Shown in pieces: positions 23,815 through 34,458 of a DNA stretch of 58,347 bases. Source of the DNA: Alistipes sp. (GTDB lineage: Bacteria > Bacteroidota > Bacteroidia > Bacteroidales > Rikenellaceae); assembly GCA_017520545.1 (NCBI GenBank), contig JAFXFM010000019.1:1-58347 (forward strand), given 5' to 3'. The notes beneath the pieces were generated by a model. The model ran no database searches. It was given only the letters and a program-made list of their open reading frames with translations, and was not told the DNA's origin. A program made the translations under genes and the position numbers. Positions within the stretch are counted from its first letter, which is position 1. Each line of letters begins with the position of its first letter.

Positions 23815-24291
23815 ATGAAGGTAGCAGTGGTTATGGGATCGACAAGCGACTGGGACGTTATGAAGGCGGCTTGCGAAACCCTCGAAGAGTTGGGCATCGA
23901 GTACGAGAAGCGTGTTATCAGCGCACACCGTACTCCCGATTTGATGTATGAGTTTGCCAAGTCGGCACGCGAGCGTGGTATTGGTGCGATTATCGCAGGC
24001 GCTGGCGGTGCTGCGCACGTTGCAGGTGTTACCGCAGCGATGACAACGGTGCCGGTTATCGGTGTGCCAATCAAGACCTCGGCACTCGGTGGTTTGGATT
24101 CGTTGTTGTCTATCGTGCAGATGCCGGGTGGTATTCCGGTGGCAACAACCGCAATCAATGGTGCAAAGAATGCGGCTTTGATTGCTGCGCAGATTTTTGC
24201 CCTCACCGACAAGGCTGTCGAGGAGAAGTTGCTCGCTTTCCGTGCAAAGCAAACAGCAACAGTTCTTGCAGCTACGCTTCCAGAACTCTAA
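23815..24291 (+). CDS. purE: N5-carboxyaminoimidazole ribonucleotide mutase PurE
   Basis: 158 residues from the ATG at 23815; the in-frame extension to 23740 runs through repeat-like sequence and has no family likeness. The class I PurE pattern is complete: [12 protein letters not shown] near residue 5, ISAHRTPD near 42, [14 protein letters not shown] near 66 and [22 protein letters not shown] near 112-133. It interconverts N5-CAIR and CAIR in the cytoplasm. It is the first gene of the plus-strand purine operon; purK is not adjacent in the window. Confidence 0.95.
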   Translation: MKVAVVMGSTSDWDVMKAACETLEELGIEYEKRVISAHRTPDLMYEFAKSARERGIGAIIAGAGGAAHVAGVTAAMTTVPVIGVPIKTSALGGLDSLLSIVQMPGGIPVATTAINGAKNAALIAAQIFALTDKAVEEKLLAFRAKQTATVLAATLPEL

Positions 24292-24389
24292 TTCAAAATT
24301 CAGAATTCAGAATTCAAAATTATTTATAAATATCAAATTTTTGCATTTTGCAATTTGCATTTTGCATTTTGCATTTGAATAACGAAGTT

Positions 24390-27300
24390 ATGAAAAATCA
24401 CAGAATATATGTAGAGAAGTACGCTCGATTTCAGGTAGAGGCTGAATCGCTCCGCAAGGAGTTGAACGAGAATCTCTCGCTCGCTATCGAGTCGTTGCGA
24501 GTACTCAATGTATACGATTTGTTCGGTTTCAGCGACGACCTCGTGGAACGTTGCCGCTACTCCGTATTTGGCGAAATTGTTACCGATTGCGTGTCAGACG
24601 AGTGCGACTACGAGGGTAAGAGGTATCTTGCTATCGAGTATCTGCCGGGTCAGTTCGACCAGCGTGCATCGTCGGCAGTTGATTGTGTGCATCTGTTGGA
24701 GCCGGCTGCCGAAGTTAAAATTCGCTCGTCGCGCCTCTATATTTTCGACGATGGCGTGAGTGAGGAACAGATGACAAAGATTAAGCGTTACCTTATCAAC
24801 GCGGTGGAGTCGCGCGAGAAGAATTTACAAATTCTGACCGACGCAGAACAAGCCGACATTAAACCGGTGCCTGTGTTGGAGGGCTTTACCGATATGAAGG
24901 AGGAGGATTTGGAGCCATACTGCAAGGCGAATGGCTTGGCTATGAATGCCGACGATTTGCGTTGCGTTGTGGAGTACTTCCGAAGCGAGCATCGCAACCC
25001 TACACAGACAGAGTTGCGAATTTTGGATACCTATTGGAGCGACCACTGCCGCCACACCACCTTCACAACCGAGATTGAGGAGATAAAGATTGACGACTCG
25101 TTTATGAAGAGCGAGTACGAAACTGCATTGGCGGAGTTCGGCGTTATGCGTAAGGAACTCGGTCGTGAGCAGAAGTCGCTGTGTTTGATGGAGCTGGCTA
25201 CTATTGGCGGTCGCTACTTGCGTAAAATTGGCAAATTAGACGATATGGAGGTCAGCGAGGAGAACAACGCTTGCTCCATCTTCGTAGATGTGGATATCGA
25301 GGGGCAGACCGAGAAGTGGCTCTTGCAGTTTAAGAACGAAACCCACAACCACCCTACCGAGATTGAGCCATTTGGCGGTGCTTCGACCTGCTTGGGTGGT
25401 GCAATCCGCGACCCACTGTCGGGACGTGCATACGTTTATCAGGCTATGCGCGTAACGGGTGCGGGCGATATATATAAAGGTATAGACGAAACTATCGAGG
25501 GTAAGTTGCCACAGCGCATCATTTCTCGTAAGGCGGCAGCCGGCTATTCGAGTTATGGTAACCAGATTGGTCTGGCTACAACCCACGTGCGCGAAATTTA
25601 CCACGACGACTATGTGGCAAAACGTTTGGAGGTGGGTGCCGTAGTTGGCGCTGTTAAGGCGGCAGATGTGCGTCGCGAGAGCCCTGTTGCGGGCGATGTA
25701 GTGTTGCTCTTGGGTGGTCGCACCGGTCGTGATGGTATCGGCGGAGCAACCGGCTCGTCGAAGCAACATACCACTGCTTCGTTGGAGGAGTGTGGCTCGG
25801 AGGTGCAGAAGGGAAATGCTCCGGAGGAGCGCAAAATTCAGCACTTGTTCCGTCGTGGTGATGTTACACGTTTGATTAAGAAGTCGAACGACTTTGGTGC
25901 AGGCGGTGTTTCGGTGGCTATTGGCGAATTGACCGACGGCTTGGATATCTATCTCGACCGTGTTCCTGTGAAATATAACGGATTGAACGCTACCGAGTTG
26001 GCTATTTCGGAGTCGCAGGAGCGTATGTCCGTAGTTGTGGAGAAGAAGGACGTGGAGGCGATGATAGCCCTCTGTCGAGAGGAGAATGTCGAGGTTACGC
26101 ACGTGGCGGATGTTACCGATACGCAGCGTATGCGTATGTTCTACAAGGGCGAGAAGGTTGCCGACTTGAAGCGTGAATTTATCGACTCGGCAGGTGCAAA
26201 GCATTACACCAAAATTGCCCTTGGTGCGGTTGTCGAGCGCAATCCGTTCCATCGCGAGGTTGCGGGCGAGAATCTCCGCGAGAAGATGATAAACAATCTG
26301 AAAGACAATAACGTGGTGTCGCAGCGAGGCTTGTGCGAGATGTTCGACTCGACTATCGGTCGTTCGACGGTGCTTATGCCGTTTGGCGGTAAGACGCAGC
26401 GCACCGAAACACAGGTTTCGATGCAGACTCTGCCTGTGCGCCACGGCAAGACTTCGACGGCGAGCGTTATGGCGTTTGGATTTAACCCGTATATCTCGGC
26501 GTGGTCGCCATATCACGGAGCGGAATACGCTGTAGTAGAGGCTATTGCGAAGGTTGTGGCTTCGGGTGCTTCGTACGAGAAGATGCGCTTCTCGTATCAG
26601 GAGTATTTCGAGCGTATGGGTGATGCACGCTCGTGGGGCAAGCCAATGTCGGCTTTGCTTGGAACTATTCGTATGCAGAAGGAGTTTGGTCTGCCGTCAA
26701 TTGGCGGTAAGGACTCAATGAGTGGTACATTCCAAAATATCAATGTGCCACCAACTTTGATTGCATTCGGCATCACAACGCTTGATGCACGCAAGGCTAT
26801 CAGCCCTGAGTTTAAGACATTGGGTAATTTCCTCTATCTCGTTAAGCATACTCCAAATGCGAACTATACACCAAATACCGAGGCGTTGAAGGCTAACTTC
26901 GCCTTTGTTACAGATGAGATTCACAAAGGCAACATCGTTTCAGCTTACGCTATCGGCTTCGGTGGCGTTGCGGAGGCTGTTGCCAAGATGTCGTTCGGTA
27001 ACGAGATTGGCGCGAAGCTCACTTGCGACGAAGCTACCCTATTTGACTGCTCGTATGGCTCAATTCTCGTTCAGTCTGTTAAGCCGCTTGCATTCGAGAA
27101 CGCTGTTTTGGTGGGACATACCACCGAAGAGAGGTGCATTGAGGTCTTGGGTGAGCAGTTCTCGTTGGCAGAGTTGTACGATGCAAATACCGCGAAGTTC
27201 GAGAAGATCTACCCTGCCAAGGGTAAGTCGGGCGAGAAGTGCCGTGAGAGCAACTATGCAGCGGCTGCTCCAACATATCAGGGCGAGAAGGTTGAGAAGG

Positions 27301-28094
27301 TGCAGGTATATCTCCCTGTATTCCCGGGTACAAACTGCGACTACGATACGGCGCGTGCTTTCGAGCGCGAGGGTGCTGAGACTCATATCGGAGTATTCCG
27401 CAACCTTACTGCGGAGGACGTACTCCATTCGATTGATGCGATGGCTGCGGCTATCGACAAGTGCCATATTCTCGTTTTGAGCGGTGGATTCTCGCTCGGA
27501 GATGAGCCGGACGGTAGCGGTAAGTTTATCGCCAGCGTACTGAACAATGCAACTGTAACGAAGGCTGTTCACTCGTTGATTGAGCGTGGTGGTCTGATTC
27601 TCGGTATTTGCAATGGTTTTCAGGCGTTGGTTAAGTCGGGATTGTTGCCTTATGGTCGCTTGGGTATGATGACCAAGGAGTCGCCTACCCTATTCCACAA
27701 TGATATTCACCGACACATCTCGCAGATTGTCTCTACGCGTGTGGGAACTACCGCTTCGCCTTGGTTGTCGTCGTTCGAGGTTGGTGATTTGCACTCTATT
27801 GCAGTGAGCCACGGCGAAGGTAAGTTTGTGGTGAGCGAGGAGATGGCTGAGGAGTTGTTTGCAAATGGCCAGGTGGCATTCCAGTATGCCGATATGGAGG
27901 GCAATGCTACAACCGATGCACCGCACAACCCTAACGGCTCGTCGTACGGTATCGAGGGTATTATCAGTCGTAACGGACAGATTCTCGGTAAGATGGGACA
28001 TACGGAGCGTTACGATGACTGCCTATTCAAGAATATCGCCGGCGAGAAGCGCCAGAATATCTTTGCAAACGCAGTGAAGTACTTTACAAAGTAA
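24390..28094 (+). CDS. purL: Phosphoribosylformylglycinamidine synthase, large single-chain type
   Basis: 1234 residues from the ATG at 24390 (the in-frame ATG at 24348 lies in GCATTTT repeats). This is the proteobacterial/eukaryote-like PurL with linker, two AIR-synthase-like halves (for example KNETHNHPTEIEPFGGAST near 330) and a C-terminal class I glutaminase. The glutaminase looks intact: FPGTNCDYDTARAF, the nucleophile Cys in GICNGFQ near residue 1073 and the HGEGKF His near 1139. It makes FGAM from FGAR, glutamine and ATP. Gaps are 98 bases to purE and 100 to purF, both filled with AT-rich repeats. Confidence 0.96.
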   Translation: MKNHRIYVEKYARFQVEAESLRKELNENLSLAIESLRVLNVYDLFGFSDDLVERCRYSVFGEIVTDCVSDECDYEGKRYLAIEYLPGQFDQRASSAVDCVHLLEPAAEVKIRSSRLYIFDDGVSEEQMTKIKRYLINAVESREKNLQILTDAEQADIKPVPVLEGFTDMKEEDLEPYCKANGLAMNADDLRCVVEYFRSEHRNPTQTELRILDTYWSDHCRHTTFTTEIEEIKIDDSFMKSEYETALAEFGVMRKELGREQKSLCLMELATIGGRYLRKIGKLDDMEVSEENNACSIFVDVDIEGQTEKWLLQFKNETHNHPTEIEPFGGASTCLGGAIRDPLSGRAYVYQAMRVTGAGDIYKGIDETIEGKLPQRIISRKAAAGYSSYGNQIGLATTHVREIYHDDYVAKRLEVGAVVGAVKAADVRRESPVAGDVVLLLGGRTGRDGIGGATGSSKQHTTASLEECGSEVQKGNAPEERKIQHLFRRGDVTRLIKKSNDFGAGGVSVAIGELTDGLDIYLDRVPVKYNGLNATELAISESQERMSVVVEKKDVEAMIALCREENVEVTHVADVTDTQRMRMFYKGEKVADLKREFIDSAGAKHYTKIALGAVVERNPFHREVAGENLREKMINNLKDNNVVSQRGLCEMFDSTIGRSTVLMPFGGKTQRTETQVSMQTLPVRHGKTSTASVMAFGFNPYISAWSPYHGAEYAVVEAIAKVVASGASYEKMRFSYQEYFERMGDARSWGKPMSALLGTIRMQKEFGLPSIGGKDSMSGTFQNINVPPTLIAFGITTLDARKAISPEFKTLGNFLYLVKHTPNANYTPNTEALKANFAFVTDEIHKGNIVSAYAIGFGGVAEAVAKMSFGNEIGAKLTCDEATLFDCSYGSILVQSVKPLAFENAVLVGHTTEERCIEVLGEQFSLAELYDANTAKFEKIYPAKGKSGEKCRESNYAAAAPTYQGEKVEKVQVYLPVFPGTNCDYDTARAFEREGAETHIGVFRNLTAEDVLHSIDAMAAAIDKCHILVLSGGFSLGDEPDGSGKFIASVLNNATVTKAVHSLIERGGLILGICNGFQALVKSGLLPYGRLGMMTKESPTLFHNDIHRHISQIVSTRVGTTASPWLSSFEVGDLHSIAVSHGEGKFVVSEEMAEELFANGQVAFQYADMEGNATTDAPHNPNGSSYGIEGIISRNGQILGKMGHTERYDDCLFKNIAGEKRQNIFANAVKYFTK

Positions 28095-28194
28095 AGTAAA
28101 AATTAAAAATTAAGAATTAAAATTCATAGTCGGAAATAGAAAAATCAATTTTTAATTTTTCATTTTTAATTATGAATTTATAAACACAGTTTAT

Positions 28195-29565
28195 ATGAGT
28201 GTTTTAGCAGTATATAACGTTGAGCACGCCTCGTCGCTGGTCTATTATGGATTGCACTCGATGCAACACCGTGGTCAGGAGGGCTGCGGTATGGTGAGCG
28301 TGGCAGAAGATGGTCATATGTATCGTCATCGTGGCCACGGACTTGTACAAGAGGTTTTTAATGAGGGAAGCCTTTCGAAGTTGGAGGGTAAGATGTGTCT
28401 TGGACACGTGCTCTACACTACGGCGAATGGTCGTAGCATAGACAATATCGAGCCGTTGTCGTTCCTTCACAATACAGGCTCATTCGCTGTTGCCCACAAT
28501 GGCAACATCGTAAATGCGGAGCAGATTCGCGATTATTTGGAGAGTAAAGGCAGCCTTTTCCAGTCGAATACAAATGCCGAGTTGTTGGCACACCTTATAA
28601 AGAAGGAGGCTGACGAACCGCGTATCTTCACTATTATGGAGGCGCTGGATCTGTTGGAAGGTTCGTTTGCCTTTGTAATTATGACTCAAAATCGCCTCTA
28701 CGCTTGTCGTGATAAGTATGGTATCCGTCCGTTGGCTATTGGTAAGTTGGGTGACGGATATGTCGTTTCGAGTGAGACTTGCGCCTTCGATGTTATGGGT
28801 GCAACCTTCTTGCGAGATGTAGAGCCGGGAGAGATTGTAACAATCGACCACAACGGTTTGCGTAGTCGTAAGTATTCGCTTACGAGTGAGTATAATATGT
28901 GTGCTATGGAGTATATCTACTTCTCGCGTCCCGATAGTGATATCGATGGTTGCAATGTCCACGCCTTCCGAAAGGAGTCGGGACGTCGTTTGTGGCACGA
29001 AGCACCAGCCGAGGCAGATATAGTAGTTGGAGTACCCGACTCATCGTTATCGGCTGCAATGGGCTATGCCGAGGAGAGTGGTATACCATACGAAATGGGA
29101 CTTATCAAAAATAAGTATATCGGTCGTACCTTCATTCAGCCTTCGCAGGCGTTGCGTGAGAAGGGTGTGAAGATGAAGCTGTCGGCAATACGCTCAATTG
29201 TGGAGGGCAAACGCATCGCACTCATTGACGACTCGATAGTTCGCGGAACAACCTCGAAACGCATTGTCGCGATGTTGCGTGAGGCGGGAGCGAAAGAGGT
29301 CCACGTGCGTATTGTGAGTCCTACAATGACGCACCCTTGTTGCTATGGAGTGGATACGACGTCGCTCGACGAACTTATATGCGCAAAGCACTCGGTTGAG
29401 GAGACCTGCGAAATTATTGGTGCCGATACGTTGGCGTTTATGTCCGTCAAGGAGTGTTTGGCTTCGTCGAATGGCAAGTGTCAGAAGATGTGCTTTGCCT
29501 GCTTCGATGGTAAGTACCCTACCCCTATGACACACGATATTTCGGAAATTAACAAGAAAAAATAG
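28195..29565 (+). CDS. purF: Amidophosphoribosyltransferase PurF lacking the catalytic N-terminal Cys
   Basis: 456 residues. The phosphoribosyltransferase half is intact (PRPP loop [15 protein letters not shown] near 343), and the Cys ligands of the Bacillus-type 4Fe-4S cluster are present ([32 protein letters not shown]). The N-terminal Ntn-hydrolase domain is altered. The protein starts [10 protein letters not shown] where relatives read MCG..., so no Cys can be exposed at position 1. GHVRYST is GHVLYTT and SDTE-like is NTNAE, removing Arg and Asp that bind glutamine. No in-frame upstream start supplies a Cys (stop at 28153). It may form phosphoribosylamine from PRPP and free ammonia. Eight bases before purM. 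Confidence 0.9.
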   Translation: MSVLAVYNVEHASSLVYYGLHSMQHRGQEGCGMVSVAEDGHMYRHRGHGLVQEVFNEGSLSKLEGKMCLGHVLYTTANGRSIDNIEPLSFLHNTGSFAVAHNGNIVNAEQIRDYLESKGSLFQSNTNAELLAHLIKKEADEPRIFTIMEALDLLEGSFAFVIMTQNRLYACRDKYGIRPLAIGKLGDGYVVSSETCAFDVMGATFLRDVEPGEIVTIDHNGLRSRKYSLTSEYNMCAMEYIYFSRPDSDIDGCNVHAFRKESGRRLWHEAPAEADIVVGVPDSSLSAAMGYAEESGIPYEMGLIKNKYIGRTFIQPSQALREKGVKMKLSAIRSIVEGKRIALIDDSIVRGTTSKRIVAMLREAGAKEVHVRIVSPTMTHPCCYGVDTTSLDELICAKHSVEETCEIIGADTLAFMSVKECLASSNGKCQKMCFACFDGKYPTPMTHDISEINKKK

Positions 29566-29573
29566 ATACGATT

Positions 29574-30599
29574 ATGGCAGTAAATTACGAGAAGGCCGGC
29601 GTTAATCTCGAAGCGGGATATGAGGTTGTCCGCCGAATTAAACAACACGTTGCATCGACCAACCGCTTGGGTACGATGGGCAACATTGGAGCCTTTGGCG
29701 GAATGTTCGACCTCGCAGCGCTCAACGTCAAAGAGCCTGTGTTGGTAAGCGGTACCGACGGCGTAGGAACAAAGCTGAAGTTGGCTTTTGCTATGGATAA
29801 GCACGATACTATCGGTATCGACGCTGTGGCGATGTGTGTGAATGATGTCTTGGCACAGGGCGCCGAGCCGTTGTTTTTCCTCGATTACGTAGCGCTTGGA
29901 CACAATATCCCAGCCAAGGTTGAGGCTATTGTTGCGGGTGTTGCCGAGGGCTGCCGTCAGGCAGGCTGTGCATTGATTGGTGGAGAGACTGCCGAGATGC
30001 CGGGAATGTACGAGGACGGCGAGTACGACATTGCGGGCTTTACTTGTGGTGTTGTCGAGAAGTCGCAACTTATTGACGGCTCGAAGGTTAAGGTTGGTGA
30101 TGTGCTTATTGGAATTGCATCAAGCGGTGTTCACTCGAACGGTTTTTCACTCGTACGCAAGGTACTTGCAGATAACAATCTCGATTTGAATGCAAAGTAC
30201 GAAGAGTTGGGCGACCGCACTCTTGGCGAGGCTCTACTCTGCCCTACCCGCATCTACGTAAAGCAGGTGTTGGAGGTGGTTCGTAATTGCGATGTTCACG
30301 GCATCTGCCACATCACGGGTGGCGGTTTCGACGAGAATATACCACGTATCTTGCACGATGGACAGGGCTTGCATATCAACGAGGGCTCGTGGGAGATTTT
30401 GGGTGTGTTTAAATTGCTCGAAAAGTATGGTAAAATTCCACATCGCGAGATGTTCAACATCTTCAATATGGGCGTGGGAATGGTTATAGCACTCGATGAG
30501 AGCGAGGCGCAGAAGGCACTCGACATTTTGGCTGCTGCGGGAGAAAAGGCCTCGATTATAGGTTGCGTAACCGATACCGAAGGCGTAGTGATTGAGTAA
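29574..30599 (+). CDS. purM: Phosphoribosylformylglycinamidine cyclo-ligase (AIR synthase)
   Basis: 341 residues, normal PurM length. Family segments are GAFGGMFDL near 38, [15 protein letters not shown] near 58, [23 protein letters not shown] near 84, [13 protein letters not shown] near 137, [18 protein letters not shown] near 180, and [10 protein letters not shown] near 248. It closes the imidazole ring (FGAM to AIR, ATP-dependent). Tightly spaced between purF and purH in the same operon. Confidence 0.95.
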   Translation: MAVNYEKAGVNLEAGYEVVRRIKQHVASTNRLGTMGNIGAFGGMFDLAALNVKEPVLVSGTDGVGTKLKLAFAMDKHDTIGIDAVAMCVNDVLAQGAEPLFFLDYVALGHNIPAKVEAIVAGVAEGCRQAGCALIGGETAEMPGMYEDGEYDIAGFTCGVVEKSQLIDGSKVKVGDVLIGIASSGVHSNGFSLVRKVLADNNLDLNAKYEELGDRTLGEALLCPTRIYVKQVLEVVRNCDVHGICHITGGGFDENIPRILHDGQGLHINEGSWEILGVFKLLEKYGKIPHREMFNIFNMGVGMVIALDESEAQKALDILAAAGEKASIIGCVTDTEGVVIE

Positions 30600-30624
30600 T
30601 AAAATAAAAAAATAGGTATATAAG

Positions 30625-32154
30625 ATGAGAGCATTGGTTAGTGTAAGCGACAAGACCGGTTTGGTTGAGTTTGTCAGCGGTTTGCAGTCGCTCGGCTGGG
30701 AGATTATCGCTACGGGCGGTACACAGCGTTTGTTGGAGGATAACGGAGTTAAGACTATCGGCATCAGCGAGGTTACCGGATTTCCTGAAATCTGCGATGG
30801 TCGAGTAAAGACCCTGCATCCCAAAGTACACGGCGGACTGTTGGCTCGTCGCGATTTGGAGAGCCACTTGGAGGCGTTGCGCGAGAATGGTATCGAGTTT
30901 ATCGATATGGTTTGCGTAAACCTCTACCCTTTCCGCCAAACTATCGCCAAAGAGGGTGTAGAGATGGCGGAGGCTATCGAAAATATAGATATCGGCGGTC
31001 CTTCGATGTTGCGTTCGGCTGCAAAGAACTACAAAGATGTAACCGTAGTCTGCGACCCTGCTGATTACGCGCAGATTCTCGACGAGATTAAGGCAGAGGG
31101 TAATACAAAGGTAGAAACCCGCTTGCAACTCTCGGCAAAGGCTTATACCCACACCGCGCAGTACGACGCTTGTATCGCAACCTATATGCGTAAGCAGGCG
31201 GGTTTGTCGGAGAAGTTGTTCTTGGAGTTTGACGAGCAGCAGTCGTTGCGTTATGGTGAAAATCCTCACCAATCGGCGAAGTTCTATCGTGATAACTCGA
31301 CTACGCACTTTTCGTTGGCGTATGCCGAGCAGTTGAATGGTAAGGAGCTCTCGTACAATAACATTCAGGATGCAAACGCAGCATTGAATATCGTACGCGA
31401 GTTTGAGGAGCCTTTCTGCGTGGCTTTGAAGCATATGAATCCTTGCGGTGCTGCTATCGGAAAGGACGCTTTGGAGGCGTGGACTCGTGCTTACGAGGCC
31501 GATACAAAGAGTATCTTCGGTGGTATCGTAGCTCTCAATCGTGAGGTTACCGCAGAGGTGGCACTTGGAATGAAGCCTATCTTCTTGGAGATAGTTATGG
31601 CTCCATCGTTCACCGACGAGGCTCTCGAAATTCTCTGCTCAAAGAAGAACTTGCGCGTATTGAAGGTGGATATGACTCGCACCAACGATGTGCAGAATCA
31701 GTATATCAGCGTAAATGGCGGTTTGCTTGTTCAGCACCTCGATACTACGACCAAAGAGGTCGTGGCGGATATGTGCGTAACAGAGGCAAAGCCTACTGCT
31801 GAGCAACTGACAGATATGAACTTCGGCTGGCGTGTGGTTAAGCACGTTAAGTCGAATGCAATTGCCGTAGTGAAGAATGGCGCAACTTTGGGTGTTGGTG
31901 CAGGTCAGATGAATCGTGTGGGCTCTGCCGAAATAGCCCTCAAACAGGCACAGGCAGCAGGCCATACCGAGGGCTTGGTACTAGCCTCGGACGGTTTCCT
32001 CCCATTTGACGATACTGTTGCTTTTGCAGCAGAGTATGGTGTTACTGCTATTGTTCAGCCGGGTGGTTCTGTTCGTGATGAAGATTCGATTAAGAAGGCT
32101 AACGAATTGGGTATCACGATGTTGTTTACCGGTATGAGGCATTTTAAACATTAG
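30625..32154 (+). CDS. purH: Bifunctional AICAR formyltransferase / IMP cyclohydrolase
   Basis: 509 residues, typical PurH. The MGS-like cyclohydrolase domain is N-terminal (ALVSVSDKTGLVEF, ATGGTQRLLEDNGV, GRVKTLHPKVHGGLL). The formyltransferase domain follows from about residue 200 (RYGENPHQSAKFY, LKHMNPCGAAIG near 270, the C-terminal GAGQMNRVGSAEIA near 427 and SDGFLPFDDTV). It performs the last two steps to IMP using 10-formyl-THF, for which FolD is encoded two genes downstream. Confidence 0.96.
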   Translation: MRALVSVSDKTGLVEFVSGLQSLGWEIIATGGTQRLLEDNGVKTIGISEVTGFPEICDGRVKTLHPKVHGGLLARRDLESHLEALRENGIEFIDMVCVNLYPFRQTIAKEGVEMAEAIENIDIGGPSMLRSAAKNYKDVTVVCDPADYAQILDEIKAEGNTKVETRLQLSAKAYTHTAQYDACIATYMRKQAGLSEKLFLEFDEQQSLRYGENPHQSAKFYRDNSTTHFSLAYAEQLNGKELSYNNIQDANAALNIVREFEEPFCVALKHMNPCGAAIGKDALEAWTRAYEADTKSIFGGIVALNREVTAEVALGMKPIFLEIVMAPSFTDEALEILCSKKNLRVLKVDMTRTNDVQNQYISVNGGLLVQHLDTTTKEVVADMCVTEAKPTAEQLTDMNFGWRVVKHVKSNAIAVVKNGATLGVGAGQMNRVGSAEIALKQAQAAGHTEGLVLASDGFLPFDDTVAFAAEYGVTAIVQPGGSVRDEDSIKKANELGITMLFTGMRHFKH

Positions 32155-32170
32155 TTAATAGCCAAATTGT

Positions 32171-33418
32171 ATGAAAGTTTTAGTCGTTGGTTCGGGAGGT
32201 CGTGAACACGCTATTGTCGATGCGTTGTTCCGTTCGCCGAGCGTGGATAAGATATTTTGCGCACCCGGAAATGCCGGTATTGCTCGTCAGGCGGAGTGTG
32301 TAGCGATAAAGGATACCGAGGTCGAGAAGTTGAAGGCATTTGTCAAAGAGAATAGCATCGACTTGACCGTTGTAGGCCCCGAGGCGGCTTTGGCTGTGGG
32401 TATTGCCGATGAGTTCCGTAAAGAGGGCTTAAAAATTTTCGGTCATACCAAATCGGCTGCGCGTATCGAGACATCGAAGGAGTTTGCCAAGGAGTTGATG
32501 GCGAAGTACGATATTCCGACTGCGGGATATAAGGCGTTCGACAACTACGACGAGGCGGTTGCTTATGTCGAGGCTCGACCACTGCCTGCAGTGCTGAAAT
32601 ACGATGGTTTGGCGGCAGGTAAGGGTGTTGTTATTGCCGAAACGATGGAGGAAGCACGCGAGGCTCTGCGCGATATGTTGCTCGATGACCGTTTCGGCAA
32701 GGGACGCGTTGTTGTTGAGGATTACCTCGAAGGTCCCGAGTTTTCGTTGATGTGCTTTGTCGATGGCGAGAATGTCTACCCTATGCCTGTGGCGCAAGAC
32801 CATAAACGCGCCTACGATGGCGATAAGGGTCCTAATACGGGCGGTATGGGAGCTTATACATCGTTGCCATTTATCACCGACGATGACCTCGAATTTGCTA
32901 TGGAGCGTGTGATGCGCCCTACGGCAAAAGCAATGGTTGCAGAGGGTTGCCCGCTTACGGGCGTACTCTATGGCGGATTGATGAAAACGGCTGACGGCGT
33001 GAAGGTTATCGAGTTTAATGCTCGCTTTGGCGACCCCGAAACAGAGGTTGTGCTTCCGTTGATAGATAGCGATATCGCCAATGTCTTCGAGGCGGTCGCT
33101 ATGGGCGAAAAACCAGCCAAAATCGTTTGGAATAAGGCGGTTACTCTCGGCATTGTGCTTGCATCGAAGGGCTATCCGGGCGACTATGCCAAGGGCTTTA
33201 CTATTCGCGGCATTGAGAGTGTAGATGGCACCGTGTTCCATATGGGTACTGCCGTCAAAGATGGCGAGCTGGTAACAAATGGCGGTCGTGTGCTGTTTGT
33301 TGTGGCAAAGGGAGAAACCCTCGCTGACGCACACTGCAAGGCAAACGAGGAGGTTGCAAAAATTGAGTGCGAAAACCTCTTCCACCGTACCGATATTGGT
33401 CATAAGGCTTTTAAGTAG
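32171..33418 (+). CDS. purD: Phosphoribosylamine-glycine ligase
   Basis: 415 residues, normal PurD (GARS) length. It begins with [17 protein letters not shown]. The ATP-grasp core has [15 protein letters not shown] near 143 and [19 protein letters not shown] near 180, followed by [21 protein letters not shown] near 210 and [17 protein letters not shown] near 283. It joins phosphoribosylamine to glycine, consuming the product of PurF. Sixteen bases after purH and eight before folD. Confidence 0.96.
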   Translation: MKVLVVGSGGREHAIVDALFRSPSVDKIFCAPGNAGIARQAECVAIKDTEVEKLKAFVKENSIDLTVVGPEAALAVGIADEFRKEGLKIFGHTKSAARIETSKEFAKELMAKYDIPTAGYKAFDNYDEAVAYVEARPLPAVLKYDGLAAGKGVVIAETMEEAREALRDMLLDDRFGKGRVVVEDYLEGPEFSLMCFVDGENVYPMPVAQDHKRAYDGDKGPNTGGMGAYTSLPFITDDDLEFAMERVMRPTAKAMVAEGCPLTGVLYGGLMKTADGVKVIEFNARFGDPETEVVLPLIDSDIANVFEAVAMGEKPAKIVWNKAVTLGIVLASKGYPGDYAKGFTIRGIESVDGTVFHMGTAVKDGELVTNGGRVLFVVAKGETLADAHCKANEEVAKIECENLFHRTDIGHKAFK

Positions 33419-33426
33419 TTGGAAAT

Positions 33427-34284
33427 ATGGGACAAATTATAGATGGAAAACAACTCTCTATGCGCTTGAAGAGCGAAATGGCAGAGGAGGTAAAGGCGTT
33501 GGAGGCAAAGTATGGACGAGTGCCGTCGTTGGCGGTAATTCTCGTTGGCGAGAACCCTGCAAGTCAGTCGTATGTTCGTGGTAAAATAAAGGCTGCGGGA
33601 GAGGTAGGTATCAGAAGTGAGCTTATTACAATGCCTGCCGATACCACCGAGGCTGCTCTCTTGGCGGAGATTGACCGCCTAAATGCCGATGCACTGATTG
33701 ATGGTGTATTGGTGCAGTTGCCATTGCCTAAACATATAGACGAGGAGCGCGTGATTGACGCTATTGCTCTCGAAAAAGATGTTGATGGCTTCCACCCTGC
33801 CAATGTTGCGAATTTGTGGCTTGGAAAGCCTTGTATTGTGCCTTGCACGCCAAAGGGCGTGATGCAGATGATTGCCGAGTGCGGTTTTGATGTTGCCGGT
33901 AAAAAAGCTGTCGTAGTTGGTCGTAGCAATATCGTCGGTAAGCCGATGGTTAAGTTGCTACTCGATGCCAACGCAACCGTTACTATTGCGCACTCTCGCA
34001 CACAAAATCTTGCAGAGGTGTGTCGTGAGGCGGATATATTGGTGGCAGCCGTAGGTCGTAAGCACCTTATTACAGCCGATATGATTAAACCTGGTGCTAT
34101 TGTTATTGACGTGGGTGTAAATCGAGATACTGAAACGGGCAAATTGTGTGGCGATGTCGATACTATCGCATCGCAAGAGGTTGCATCGTTCATCACTCCT
34201 GTTCCGGGTGGTGTTGGTCCGATGACTATCACAATGTTGATGAAAAATACCATCGAATGTTACCTAAACCGCATTGTTAAGTAA
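33427..34284 (+). CDS. folD: Methylene-THF dehydrogenase / methenyl-THF cyclohydrolase
   Basis: 285 residues. FolD landmarks are [21 protein letters not shown] near 35 (including the catalytic Tyr and following Lys), [14 protein letters not shown] near 97, DVDGFHP near 120, PCTPKGVM, and the dinucleotide-binding [17 protein letters not shown] near 163. The C-terminus carries the family motif [19 protein letters not shown]. It supplies 10-formyl-THF for purine ring closure, which fits its place in the operon. Confidence 0.95.
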   Translation: MGQIIDGKQLSMRLKSEMAEEVKALEAKYGRVPSLAVILVGENPASQSYVRGKIKAAGEVGIRSELITMPADTTEAALLAEIDRLNADALIDGVLVQLPLPKHIDEERVIDAIALEKDVDGFHPANVANLWLGKPCIVPCTPKGVMQMIAECGFDVAGKKAVVVGRSNIVGKPMVKLLLDANATVTIAHSRTQNLAEVCREADILVAAVGRKHLITADMIKPGAIVIDVGVNRDTETGKLCGDVDTIASQEVASFITPVPGGVGPMTITMLMKNTIECYLNRIVK

Positions 34285-34458
34285 AATCGTTCTGATTGGC
34301 TCTTTTTGCACGAATCTGCTGTCGCTGAAATGCTCACATACGTCAAAGTATGCTCCGCTTCCATCGCATTGTTTCGCACAAAAATAGCACAATCATTTAC
34401 GATTTCGGTGAACGGGATTATCTAAACCGAGTTATTAAATAACTAAACATAAATTACT

